Assembly (NCBI RefSeq): GCF_028069655.1
Contig: NZ_JAMCOS010000001.1
Location: 4,556,001 to 4,620,000, forward strand
DNA from: Acidovorax sp. NCPPB 4044
GTDB lineage: Bacteria; Pseudomonadota; Gammaproteobacteria; Burkholderiales; Burkholderiaceae_C
Length of the DNA: 64,000 bases
Direction of reading: 5' to 3'
Of the stretch, positions 9,316 through 18,142 are shown piece by piece (positions within the stretch are counted from its first letter, which is position 1; every line of letters starts with the position of its first letter). A program made the position numbers and the translations under genes. The notes below the pieces were generated by a model. It searched no databases and was not told where the DNA came from. It worked only from the letters and a program-made list of their open reading frames with translations.

Positions 9316-12300
9316 TTAAGGGGCAAGGCGCATATCCCGGTGATCTGGACTGCGTGCTCTCCGCACCGGAGCGCCGCTTCAGTTCCGGCCAGTGCGCATA
9401 TCCCAGTGATCTAGACTTGCTGCTCTGCGCCCCCAGGCGGATGCGGGGTTCCGGCCAGTGCGCATATCCCAGTGGTCTAGACTCCTCGGCTGGCTTGTCC
9501 TTGCCGCACACCAGTTCCGGCCAGTGCGCATATCCCAGTGATCTAGACTGCGACCATTCCGCGGCCACTGGCCCGCCCAGTTCCGGCCAGTGCGCATATC
9601 CCAGTGATCTAGACTCATCGTGAGGTTGAACACGCAATCGCTCCCGTTCCGGCCAGTGCGCATATCCCAGTGATCTAGACTAGCGTCGTCGATGTAGGCG
9701 TCGACGATCATGTTCCGGCCAGTGCGCATATCCCAGTGATCTAGACTAATCGACGTGGACAGGCACACCGGATGCAGGTTCCGGCCAGTGCGCATATCCC
9801 AGTGATCTAGACTTGCTTTGGAGACGTTCCGTGCCTACCAGGGGTTCCGGCCAGTGCGCATATCCCAGTGATCTAGACTAAACCGTCCAGGGTGAAGCGG
9901 TTCGCAACGGTTCCGGCCAGTGCGCATATCCCAGTGATCTAGACTGCAAAAAGATCGCGGGAGAGCACTCGCCGCGTTCCGGCCAGTGCGCATATCCCAG
10001 TGATCTAGACTCTTCAACTTGAGACGGAGAAAATCGATGGAGTTCCGGCCAGTGCGCATATCCCAGTGATCTAGACTTTGTGGATCGCGTGGTTAATCCT
10101 TGGCGTCGTTCCGGCCAGTGCGCATATCCCAGTGATCTAGACTGCCCGGCCTGGACACCAAGCCGGTGGCGGAGTTCCGGCCAGTGCGCATATCCCAGTG
10201 ATCTAGACTAGACCTGGAGGATTGCCGGAGCGCCGGCTAGTTCCGGCCAGTGCGCATATCCCAGTGATCTAGACTGCCCCACTCCTCCGAATTGAGATCC
10301 ACCGCGTTCCGGCCAGTGCGCATATCCCAGTGATCTAGACTTGCGCCGTGCTTGTCCCAGCGCCCGGTAGCGTTCCGGCCAGTGCGCATATCCCAGTGAT
10401 CTAGACTGCTGGTCATTGCATCAAGCAGCGCCACGGGGTTCCGGCCAGTGCGCATATCCCAGTGATCTAGACTCCAGGGCCTCGCGAGCCATGCGACCGA
10501 TATGTTCCGGCCAGTGCGCATATCCCAGTGATCTAGACTCGCCAGGAGCGGCGGAAAGTAGGTCATCGTGTTCCGGCCAGTGCGCATATCCCAGTGATCT
10601 AGACTTCTCAATACAGCTACGCCTACATATCACGGGTTCCGGCCAGTGCGCATATCCCAGTGATCTAGACTTGGTATATCGATTGGTGGAAGAAGAAAAC
10701 GGTTCCGGCCAGTGCGCATATCCCAGTGATCTAGACTCCCAAAGCCCCCGGGCAGCAGCGCAGCGCAGTTCCGGCCAGTGCGCATATCCCAGTGATCTAG
10801 ACTCGCGTGAGGAACTGCTCAGGCCGGCGCGGAAGTTCCGGCCAGTGCGCATATCCCAGTGATCTAGACTCATGATGCCGTCCACGACCAGGCCGAACAG
10901 GTTCCGGCCAGTGCGCATATCCCAGTGATCTAGACTCGGTGCTCCAGATCGGCGGACACATCCACCGTTCCGGCCAGTGCGCATATCCCAGTGATCTAGA
11001 CTGTGCGGCCCCACCGCCGAAGCCACGCGCGCGTTCCGGCCAGTGCGCATATCCCAGTGATCTAGACTCAATGAAAAAGTACGTCACCGGACTGCGCCGT
11101 TCCGGCCAGTGCGCATATCCCAGTGATCTAGACTACGCTGCAATTTGCTCGGCGTTGATGACCTGTTCCGGCCAGTGCGCATATCCCAGTGATCTAGACT
11201 AACGCCCTTGTGCACTACATATCGGTCCACGTTCCGGCCAGTGCGCATATCCCAGTGATCTAGACTACCGATCCACGCAAGGCAATCTGCGCCACGGTTC
11301 CGGCCAGTGCGCATATCCCAGTGATCTAGACTGGCCACGTAAGCCACGACCTCATCGGCCGAGTTCCGGCCAGTGCGCATATCCCAGTGATCTAGACTTC
11401 GCCCTGATGGCGACGCTTTATCGTCCGGGTTCCGGCCAGTGCGCATATCCCAGTGATCTAGACTCAGCATGGGTAGCTCCATGAGTGGTACATTGTTCCG
11501 GCCAGTGCGCATATCCCAGTGATCTAGACTTCCAAGCGCGAATGAGGGCGGGGGGTTGCCGTTCCGGCCAGTGCGCATATCCCAGTGATCTAGACTCCAC
11601 AGGAGCCGGCGCAGGAGCACCAGCTTGTTCCGGCCAGTGCGCATATCCCAGTGATCTAGACTTAGGTCATAACGTGTTTGCGCAACTTCTGCGTTCCGGC
11701 CAGTGCGCATATCCCAGTGATCTAGACTGTCGCCGCCGTTCTGCTTGAGGCGAGCCCAGTTCCGGCCAGTGCGCATATCCCAGTGATCTAGACTTGACGG
11801 CGAGCTGATGACGCACCGCTGGTGGTTCCGGCCAGTGCGCATATCCCAGTGATCTAGACTCTTCGCGAATTTCAGCTCCACCTGGCGGAGGTTCCGGCCA
11901 GTGCGCATATCCCAGTGATCTAGACTCCGCCGCCCGCGCGGCACGCTGGCCAGCCAGTTCCGGCCAGTGCGCATATCCCAGTGATCTAGACTGGGGCCGC
12001 GGAACTGCACTGCCTTGGCGCCGTTCCGGCCAGTGCGCATATCCCAGTGATCTAGACTCCAGGGGGTTCGCGCCAGCTGCGCGCCCCTGTTCCGGCCAGT
12101 GCGCATATCCCAGTGATCTAGACTTTCATAGGCGTACACCTTGCCGTTGCGGTCGTTCCGGCCAGTGCGCATATCCCAGTGATCTAGACTCCAGTTCGAG
12201 CGCTGGAACCCGAGACAGGCGTTCCGGCCAGTGCGCATATCCCAGTGATCTAGACTCGTTAATTGGGTATACGCAGCATGGCTTACGTTCCGGCCAGTGC

Positions 12301-12585
12301 GCATATCCCAGTGATCTAGACTACAACCTGGGGATCGTGCGGCACCTGATCCGTTCCGGCCAGTGCGCATATCCCAGTGATCTAGACTGGCAGTCGGTTC
12401 CGCTGGAGCAAGCGCAGCGTTCCGGCCAGTGCGCATATCCCAGTGATCTAGACTGAAGGGGATGAGCTGCAGCATGAGCCGGATGTTCCGGCCAGTGCGC
12501 ATATCCCAGTGATCTAGACTGCAACAGCAATGCCCACCTGGGGCAGGTCGTTCCGGCCAGTGCGCATATCCCAGTGATCTAGACT
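9316..12585 (+). CRISPR. Type II-C CRISPR array: 50 repeats, 49 spacers
   Basis: The 36-base repeat starts GTTCCGGCCAGTGCGCAT and ends CCCAGTGATCTAGACT. Forty-nine full repeats start at 9382, 9448, 9514 and so on every 66 bases to 12550. All spacers are 30 bases except one of 31 (10804-10834) and one of 29 (12521-12549). A degenerate repeat (27 of 36 matches) occupies 9316-9351, and the repeat at 9448 has one substitution (GTGG for GTGA). The crRNA sense is the + strand, because only this strand pairs with the tracrRNA anti-repeat (16 contiguous bases) and an intrinsic + strand terminator follows the last repeat. The repeat ends in TAGACT, a -10-like hexamer at the place where Neisseria II-C repeats carry their internal promoter; this is suggestive only. 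The degenerate repeats are at the 5' end of the transcript and the cas genes flank the 3' end. Confidence 0.99.
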
Positions 12586-12596
12586 CTGATCGCGAT

Positions 12597-12623
12597 AACC
12601 CCTTGATTCGTCAAGGGGTTTTT
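12597..12623 (+). terminator. Intrinsic terminator of the CRISPR array
   Basis: A perfect 10-bp stem (AACCCCTTGA / TCAAGGGGTT) with a TTCG loop is followed by a run of T on the + strand, 11 bases after the last repeat. There is no T-run on the other strand, so it ends the array transcript rather than the cas operon. Confidence 0.9.
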
Positions 12624-12656
12624 CGCTTCTACGGTCCAGAAGAACATGGCGTTTGG

Positions 12657-12983
12657 CTAGAAAAGATCGAACTGGTCTGGCGCTTTTTGCGCGGGCTGGC
12701 GTCGGTGTCCATGGAAAGAGATGGCCCGTTCGTACTGTTTGTCAGTGAACTGGAAGATATGCACTTTGCCTCCGGCCGGCAAGGCCTGCTCCACCTGCCG
12801 GCAGAGCGTGTCCACTTGGGTCTGGCTGGTGCAGAAGCGCAGGTAGACGCTGAACTGGCTCATCTGGAAGCCTACGTCCAGCAAGGCATTGCGAAAGCCC
12901 GTGGCGGCCTTGCGTTCGGCCTTGGTGATCACGGGCAGATCGAACATCACCACCATCCACATGAGTCGGTACCCCGTCAGCAT
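12657..12983 (-). CDS. cas2: CRISPR-associated endonuclease Cas2
   Basis: This 108-residue protein is the structural partner of Cas1 in the spacer-integration complex. The ferredoxin-like fold begins with MWMVVMFDLPVITKAERK, where the Asp of MVVMFDLP is the conserved metal-site residue. It continues with FRNALLDVGFQMSQFSVYLRF and closes with VHIFQFTDKQYE, the usual Cas2 pattern for type II systems. It is the last gene of the cas9-cas1-cas2 operon; 39 bases separate it from cas1. It ends 71 bases from the array's last repeat, the expected position for a II-C locus. Confidence 0.97.
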   Translation of the reverse strand: MLTGYRLMWMVVMFDLPVITKAERKAATGFRNALLDVGFQMSQFSVYLRFCTSQTQVDTLCRQVEQALPAGGKVHIFQFTDKQYERAISFHGHRRQPAQKAPDQFDLF

Positions 12984-13022
12984 GGTTGTAATCCTCCCGG
13001 CGGGCGTCCGGTCGGCGTCATC

Positions 13023-13952
13023 TCAATCGGCATCGAGGCTACCCGCCAGCGAGAGCGGCAACCCGGGCAGGGGCAGGTCAAGCCGCAGCCGTTCCCCCAG
13101 GTACACCTGGGCCAGCGAAGTCGCCATGCGCTGCATGCAAACCATGACGGGCGTCACGCCCTGCAGGGTCTGCATATCGTCGTACAGCACACGCACCAAG
13201 GCGCGCTTGGTCTCGGGCGTGACGTGGGCCTCGCCCGCCCGGTGCAGTTGCCAGACTTTGAGGTCCACCACCGGGCGGAAGGGCTCCATCAGATCGTCTA
13301 CCAAGCGCATGGGGTTAGCGTCGTTGCTGTGGTGCAGGCCCAGGCTGGGATGCAGGCCGGCGGCCACCACGGCCCGCGCGGTGGCGGAGCGCAGCACGGT
13401 GTAGCCGTAGTTGAGCAGAGCATTCAGACCCTCGCCGTCCTGGTCGCGCCGGAACTCCGCGCCGAACAGTAGGCTCCAGTAGCGCCGTGCGCCCTGCCCT
13501 TCGATGTTCTCGGGGTCTCCGCTGCGCACTTTGCCCACCAGGGCCAGGAGCGGCGCCGTCGCGGCCCCCGCGGCCTCCAGCGCGGCGGCCTGCTGCTCCA
13601 GCTTGGCCTTGACCACGGTGGCCCAGAGCCGCTTGAGCAGCGGCAGGCCCGCAGTTAGTTGTGCCTCGATGCGCTTGGCCTGCACATGGTGGCCGTCGAT
13701 GGGCAGCAGCATGCCGACCGTATTGTGGTTGGCACCGCAGAGCACGAAGGGCGCACCGCGCTCGGCCAGGCACACCAGCAGATTGTTGGTGTAGCTCAGG
13801 CCATGGGCGTTGGCGATGACGGCCGCGATGTCGTCCAGGGGAATCTGGCCGAGTTCCTTGCGTTCGCCCTCGGTGTCACGCACGACGAGAAATCCCCGGT
13901 GTACGAAGAGATGCCGCCGGTCGTCCGCGATTTCGACGATGCGGCCGACCAT
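13023..13952 (-). CDS. cas1: CRISPR-associated integrase Cas1
   Basis: This 309-residue integrase inserts new spacers into the array together with Cas2. Active-site candidates are visible in family context: Glu151 in NIEGQGARRYW, His207/208 in PSLGLHHSN, and Glu223 in DDLMEPFRPVVD. The N-terminal beta domain (GRIVEIADDRRHLFVHRGF) and the FVLCGANHNTVG strand are typical of type II Cas1. It starts six bases after the cas9 stop, so it is translationally close to cas9. All adaptation genes of a minimal II-C set are present: there is no csn2 or cas4. Confidence 0.98.
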   Translation of the reverse strand: MVGRIVEIADDRRHLFVHRGFLVVRDTEGERKELGQIPLDDIAAVIANAHGLSYTNNLLVCLAERGAPFVLCGANHNTVGMLLPIDGHHVQAKRIEAQLTAGLPLLKRLWATVVKAKLEQQAAALEAAGAATAPLLALVGKVRSGDPENIEGQGARRYWSLLFGAEFRRDQDGEGLNALLNYGYTVLRSATARAVVAAGLHPSLGLHHSNDANPMRLVDDLMEPFRPVVDLKVWQLHRAGEAHVTPETKRALVRVLYDDMQTLQGVTPVMVCMQRMATSLAQVYLGERLRLDLPLPGLPLSLAGSLDAD

Positions 13953-13958
13953 GGTGCG

Positions 13959-16900
13959 TCAGCCCTTGAACCCCGGATCGCGCAACTCGCCGATGGGGGA
14001 GATGGTGACTTGGCGGGCCTTGGCTTTCTGGAAAGAGCCAGCCATCTTGGATACGTAGGCGAGCCCGCCTGATCTGTTGCGCGCATCAGTGTTCGCTTCG
14101 CACACGGGCGCCATGAAAACTTGGCCTGCAGCAGACATTCTGACGACACGTAAAGTCAACAATCCGCCCTCTGTCTCTAGCCGCACGCTATCCCCAATCA
14201 CCAGTCGCATGGCCAATGCCTTGCCGTTCTGACCTTGCGCCGGGTGCCGCAACTGCCGCTGTCCGCCTTCCCGCACGATGCGATACGCATCGAACGTGGA
14301 GATCACCTGCCCTTCCCACTTGCCCTTGTCGTTGACGGTGATCTCGATGCAGTAGTTGCTGCCGCCCACATAGCCTTTGTAAGGCAGCGGCCTGCCTTCG
14401 GCATCGACACCATGGCGCTGGGGCTGGCGGGGCTCGGCGATGCGGATCAGGTTGCTGATCTCGCGCCCGGCACTGCCGTCGGCCTTGCGGCGCTGCCGGA
14501 TGCTGCCGTCCCGCAGGACGCCATAGCTGGTTTCCTCCATCATGGCCCCCTCGTAGCCATGATCGGGCTTGTGGCTGACCCAGATGTGGCGCACGGCGCG
14601 CTCCACGTGGGCGCGGTAGGTAGGCCAGGGCAGCGGCATGGATTCGACCATGCGGGTCAGGCCGCCCTCGCGCGCCTGGGCGCTGGCCTGGGCGAAGCGC
14701 TGCATCAGCCGCTGATCGGTCACGCCGATCACGCAGGCATCTACCGCGTGGTGCCGGTGGTCGTTGCGGTTCTTCTCGCCATCCAGGCCCAGCACATCGT
14801 TCAGGCCGAACTTGCCGCGCAGCAGCGCCGTCATCTGGCCTGGAATCACGCGGGTGGCACTGCCAGGGCACACCAGCCGCAGATATTCCGCCGCCACGCG
14901 CGACAGGTAGCGCGTGTCGTTGAGCGCGCGGGCCAGGAAGTCCTTGTCTTCGCCCAGCCAGCGTTCGTAACCGTCGGGCGCGAAGCGGTAGCGCTTGCGC
15001 AGCGGCATGCGCTCTGCGCGTTGCAGGATGCCGTCATAGCTCCAGCCTTGGGCCTCGAAGTCGGCGTGGGCATCCCAGGGCGTGCGGTTGCGCTTGATGC
15101 GGTTGGCCTCGCGCAAGGCCACCGTGCGGTTGTTGAGGCTGTCGTCCAGCGTGGCCGAAAACGGCAGGATGTGTTCGATCTCCACGCGCTCGCCCAGCAG
15201 CATGTTTGCGCTGATCTGCATGCCGCTGTAGGGGCAGCGCCGGTCGGCGGCGTCGTGGCTCAGCTCTTCCCACAAGATCCATTTCTGGATGTCGAGCGTG
15301 CGCACTCGCTCCTCGCTGATGTGCCGCACTTCAGCGACGGAGCGGCGAATGCGCGCATTGCGGCGCTGGTTGTCCGCCTGCCGCTGCTGCGCTTCCTGCT
15401 TCTGCTCGCGGCTTTGCTTGAGATCGCGTGCCAGCTCGATCACTACTTCGGCCGGCCGGCCATAGCGGCGCATCAGCGCATTGACCACCATGCGCACCTG
15501 GTTCAGGCCGATGTGTACGGTGGGGTTGGCGATCTTGCCGTAGCGCTCTTCGTCGTTGCGCGGATTGTCCTTGGCAAACGCGACATGCCGCTGCAAGGCG
15601 CGGCCATAGTAGGGCAGTTGCTTGAACGCGAAGACCGGCTTGACCTCTCCGGTGGAGGCAATGACGCGCTCGCCGATGCGTTCCACTTCGTCCGCGCCGT
15701 GCTCGAAGCTGAAGCCCAGGTCGCTGTGGTGCGCGAAGCCGGCCGCCTGCACGGCCTTGTCGTAGGTGATGACGTCGCGCTGCAGCTCCGGCACGATGCG
15801 CGCCAGCGCCGTGCGGCCCAGGCTGCCGTAGCCTTCGGGCAGGCCTGCGTTGGCGATGGCCTGCGCCCGCATCTCGTCCACGCCCGTGTTTTCCTGCAGC
15901 CAGGCGATCAAGCGCGGCTCGCTTTCCTCGGTCATCAGCTGCGTGACGATCTCGTCCTGCAGCGTGGTGTCGAACCCGGCCCAGAGCGGGCCGAACAAGT
16001 CCTTTTTGCCCAGCGCCGCCGCGGTGGCATTGCCCTTGAGGCCGTCGCGCTTGGCGTCTTCCAGGTTGAAGAGGGCCGAAAAGCCCAGCGCCTTGCGCAT
16101 GGCGGTGAAGGTCACCTTGGCATGCTTCTCCAACAGCGCCACGATCTGATCGCGTTGCGCCAGGGTCAGCGCCTCTTCGCGCAACTCGTCATGCAGCACG
16201 CGGAGGTGATTCACTTCCTGATAGATGCGGAAGCGCTGCGTGCTAGGCAACGCCAGCAAGGCGCGCGGCTCCTCGGGCACCAGCGTGCAGCGGCCGGGCT
16301 GCACGGGCCGCAGCTTGCGCTGGTGCAGCAGGATGTCGCGCAGTTCGTCGCGGGCCGCCTCGTTGAACAGCACGGGGTTGAAGGCCGCCTGCGCGGCCCA
16401 CAGTGCGTCAAATTCCTGCGCCACCATGGCACGGTCCACGTACAGGTCGTAGCGCTTGTCGATGCGCGGCTTGCCTTCGTCGTTGGTGTAGCGGTTTTCG
16501 CGGTAGCGGGCTCGCACGCCCTGGTTTTTCACCCCCTCGGGCTTGCGCTCCATGCGCACCTTCCAGAACCACTCGCCCACAGTGCGGCAGCCGGATTCGT
16601 GCATCTGCGCCCGCAGCGTGCCGATGGCCTGCTTGAGCGCACCGCTGTCGCTGTCCTTGCGGTCGGTCTTGCGGTTGCTCTGGAAGCCGCGGCGCTGGTT
16701 CAGATGGAAAAGGGCGCGGCCGAATTCCTCGGGCTTCAGCGCGGTTTCCAATCCGCTGGCGCGCAACGCATAGGGATTCAGCTTCTCCAGCGCCTTGCGG
16801 GTCGCCTCTTCCTGCGGGAAAAAGCCATGCCGCTCCAGTGCGGCCAGCATACGGGCCTTGCGCTTCAAAAGGCGGTCCCGCCGACGTCGCATGGCGCGGG

Positions 16901-17087
16901 CCGCGCGGCGGGTGACGGCCAGGGAGGACCCGTCCTTGGGGTTGCGGCCATCGCTGAAAATGCGCACGCCAGCCTTGATGATGGCGGATGGATCGCCCTC
17001 CGCATCCAATCGGAAAACGGCCCAGCCCAGCGAAGTGGAGCCCAGGTCCAACGCCAGGCGATACGCCAGCGGCTTGTCTTTCTTCAT
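13959..17087 (-). CDS. cas9: Cas9 endonuclease, subtype II-C
   Basis: Cas9 has 1042 residues, close to Neisseria Cas9 (1082) and well below the ~1370 of II-A proteins. RuvC-I is LALDLGSTSLGWAVF with catalytic Asp14. The Arg-rich bridge helix spans about 60-80 (RRAARAMRRRRDRLLKRKAR). RuvC-II has Glu551 in EVVIELARDLK. The HNH domain starts at CPYSG (618) and has VEIEHILPFS with His639 and Asn662 in EANRIKRN. RuvC-III is NDHRHHAVDAC (775-785). All catalytic residues are present, so double-strand cleavage is expected; the PAM cannot be read. The ATG at 17087 has an AGAGGGGG ribosome site and follows a sigma-70 promoter that overlaps the divergent tracrRNA promoter. Confidence 0.99.
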   Translation of the reverse strand: MKKDKPLAYRLALDLGSTSLGWAVFRLDAEGDPSAIIKAGVRIFSDGRNPKDGSSLAVTRRAARAMRRRRDRLLKRKARMLAALERHGFFPQEEATRKALEKLNPYALRASGLETALKPEEFGRALFHLNQRRGFQSNRKTDRKDSDSGALKQAIGTLRAQMHESGCRTVGEWFWKVRMERKPEGVKNQGVRARYRENRYTNDEGKPRIDKRYDLYVDRAMVAQEFDALWAAQAAFNPVLFNEAARDELRDILLHQRKLRPVQPGRCTLVPEEPRALLALPSTQRFRIYQEVNHLRVLHDELREEALTLAQRDQIVALLEKHAKVTFTAMRKALGFSALFNLEDAKRDGLKGNATAAALGKKDLFGPLWAGFDTTLQDEIVTQLMTEESEPRLIAWLQENTGVDEMRAQAIANAGLPEGYGSLGRTALARIVPELQRDVITYDKAVQAAGFAHHSDLGFSFEHGADEVERIGERVIASTGEVKPVFAFKQLPYYGRALQRHVAFAKDNPRNDEERYGKIANPTVHIGLNQVRMVVNALMRRYGRPAEVVIELARDLKQSREQKQEAQQRQADNQRRNARIRRSVAEVRHISEERVRTLDIQKWILWEELSHDAADRRCPYSGMQISANMLLGERVEIEHILPFSATLDDSLNNRTVALREANRIKRNRTPWDAHADFEAQGWSYDGILQRAERMPLRKRYRFAPDGYERWLGEDKDFLARALNDTRYLSRVAAEYLRLVCPGSATRVIPGQMTALLRGKFGLNDVLGLDGEKNRNDHRHHAVDACVIGVTDQRLMQRFAQASAQAREGGLTRMVESMPLPWPTYRAHVERAVRHIWVSHKPDHGYEGAMMEETSYGVLRDGSIRQRRKADGSAGREISNLIRIAEPRQPQRHGVDAEGRPLPYKGYVGGSNYCIEITVNDKGKWEGQVISTFDAYRIVREGGQRQLRHPAQGQNGKALAMRLVIGDSVRLETEGGLLTLRVVRMSAAGQVFMAPVCEANTDARNRSGGLAYVSKMAGSFQKAKARQVTISPIGELRDPGFKG

Positions 17088-17111
17088 GCATTTCCCCCTC
17101 TGCTCTACTGT

Positions 17112-17145
17112 TTGCCGTTTGTAGCGGATTCGGGTAAATTCGCAA
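17112..17145. promoter_or_regulatory. Overlapping divergent promoters of tracrRNA (+) and cas9 (-)
   Basis: On the + strand, TTGCCG (17112-17117), 17 bases, then TAAATT (17135-17140) predict a tracrRNA start near 17147. On the - strand, TTGCGA (17145-17140), 16 bases, then TACAAA (17123-17118) predict a cas9 start near 17111. The -10 of one lies over or next to the -35 of the other, so polymerases cannot occupy both at once. The assignments are by consensus match only. Confidence 0.65.
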
Positions 17146-17146
17146 G

Positions 17147-17237
17147 CACTCAGTTCACTGGGATATGCGCTCTGGACGCTAACAAGCTGAAAGATGCACC
17201 AAATGGAAGGCCCCGCAAGCGGGGCCTTCGTCTTTTC
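17147..17237 (+). ncRNA. tracrRNA
   Basis: The anti-repeat (17155-17183) pairs with the CRISPR repeat. TCACTGGGATATGCGC is a perfect 16-base complement, then CTGG pairs with CCAG and AAC with the repeat's leading GTT, leaving an internal loop of CCGG (crRNA) against ACGCT (tracrRNA). The 3' part has a short linker (AAGCTGAAAGATGC) and ends in a strong terminator hairpin (AGGCCCCGC / GCGGGGCCT) followed by TTCGTCTTTT. The 5' end is inferred from the promoter at 17112-17140. It would guide RNase III processing and form the Cas9 scaffold. It is divergent from cas9. Confidence 0.93.
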
Positions 17238-17279
17238 GGGATAGCTTGGTGAGTTTGCTTGGAGCAAATACCATCTGCA

Positions 17280-17969
17280 TCACCAATGCAAGGGTTTGCT
17301 TGCCGGCTTCTTCTTGGTTGTGACATGTTGCGGCAACTGTGATTGCGCCAGTTCGTCGTCCCGGATGTGATGGCGCACCCAGTGCGCCAGTGGTGTGAGC
17401 CGTTTGTTAGGCACCTTGCCATCCCCTGTGTCCTTGTCGCGCAACGGCATGACCAGCCCTATCCTCGCGTCCGGTACATCTTCGCGGATCATCTTCAATG
17501 CGGGTTCCAGATCGCTGTCGTTTGAGCAGATCACCAATTGGTCGTATGCGCCACGCACAGCATCGCGGTAGGCGTGCAGCGCAATATTCACGTCGGTCTG
17601 TTTCTCTTCGATCATCCAAACCCGCGAAACCTTGTCCTTGGAAGGACCGGCACCTTCCTGATAGCTCGGCAGGGAGGCAGGTCCGAAGATATGAAAGCCG
17701 TTGATGACGTGGACGAGGCCAGGATGGCGTGACTGAATGGCACGCAAATACTGGGTCTGTGCCTGCGATGACGCTTCGGCGTGCCGGGCGTAGTTTGCTT
17801 TGACGGGGGCGGTGAAGTATTTGATCGATATGACCGTCGCACTGGGGTCTTGCGGCAACAGGATGCGATCACGGAAAAGCGCCGCGATGTCCAGCCATTT
17901 GTACGGCGTGCCCTTGAGGCGGGAGTAGTAGAGGTTATAGCCGTCGATATAGACAGAGATTCTTGTCAA
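17280..17969 (-). CDS. NYN-domain (PIN-like) putative ribonuclease
   Basis: This protein has 229 residues from a TTG start at 17969, chosen because GGGGGGAG lies about seven bases ahead and the NYN core begins at once (RISVYIDGYNLYYSRLKG). Acidic residues typical of the NYN/PIN metal site are visible: Asp in YIDGYN, the KQTDVNIAL motif, and the strand LVICSNDSDLEPAL. Such domains are Mg-dependent RNases. The Lys-rich tail (TTKKKPASKP) could bind RNA. It sits between the two tracrRNA-tail copies, on the strand opposite to both, and its GC is lower than that of the flanking genes. A link with CRISPR function is inference from position only. A terminator-like hairpin lies in its leader. Confidence 0.85.
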   Translation of the reverse strand: MTRISVYIDGYNLYYSRLKGTPYKWLDIAALFRDRILLPQDPSATVISIKYFTAPVKANYARHAEASSQAQTQYLRAIQSRHPGLVHVINGFHIFGPASLPSYQEGAGPSKDKVSRVWMIEEKQTDVNIALHAYRDAVRGAYDQLVICSNDSDLEPALKMIREDVPDARIGLVMPLRDKDTGDGKVPNKRLTPLAHWVRHHIRDDELAQSQLPQHVTTKKKPASKPLHW

Positions 17970-17988
17970 TACACTCTCCCCCCAAGTG

Positions 17989-18014
17989 AAAAGGCCACCT
18001 TGCGGTGGCCTTTT
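17989..18014. terminator. Bidirectional terminator or leader attenuator
   Basis: An 11-bp perfect inverted repeat (AAAAGGCCACC / GGTGGCCTTTT) with a four-base loop gives a T-run on both strands. It could stop metH transcripts coming from the right. It also lies only 20 bases ahead of the NYN start codon, leaving no room for a promoter between the two. Confidence 0.8.
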
Positions 18015-18142
18015 CGCCCTAAGCCAAGCCAATTGAATGACACGGCGAAGGGATTGTGGGCCTGATTGTAGCAGGGCGAATTTGCGCGATTGTACGGCAG
18101 GCCGGGGTGGTCTGTGGAGGTAGAAATTAATTTACACTCTCA

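Noticed and set aside
9379..12530. Open frames with repeated SLDHWDMRTGRN or SGQCAYPSDLD units that look like repeat proteins
   Set aside because: These are translations of the 36-base CRISPR repeat in several frames; the 66-base periodicity divides by three, which keeps frames open.
17095..17175. The cas9/tracrRNA promoter as a target of the putative natural guide
   Set aside because: No match to the guide's 3' end (GTGGAGGT or its complement) is present in this interval by eye.
17970..18032. An upstream TTG start (18032) for the NYN gene
   Set aside because: It would place the terminator hairpin inside the coding region and has no ribosome site; TTG 17969 has GGGGGGAG ahead.
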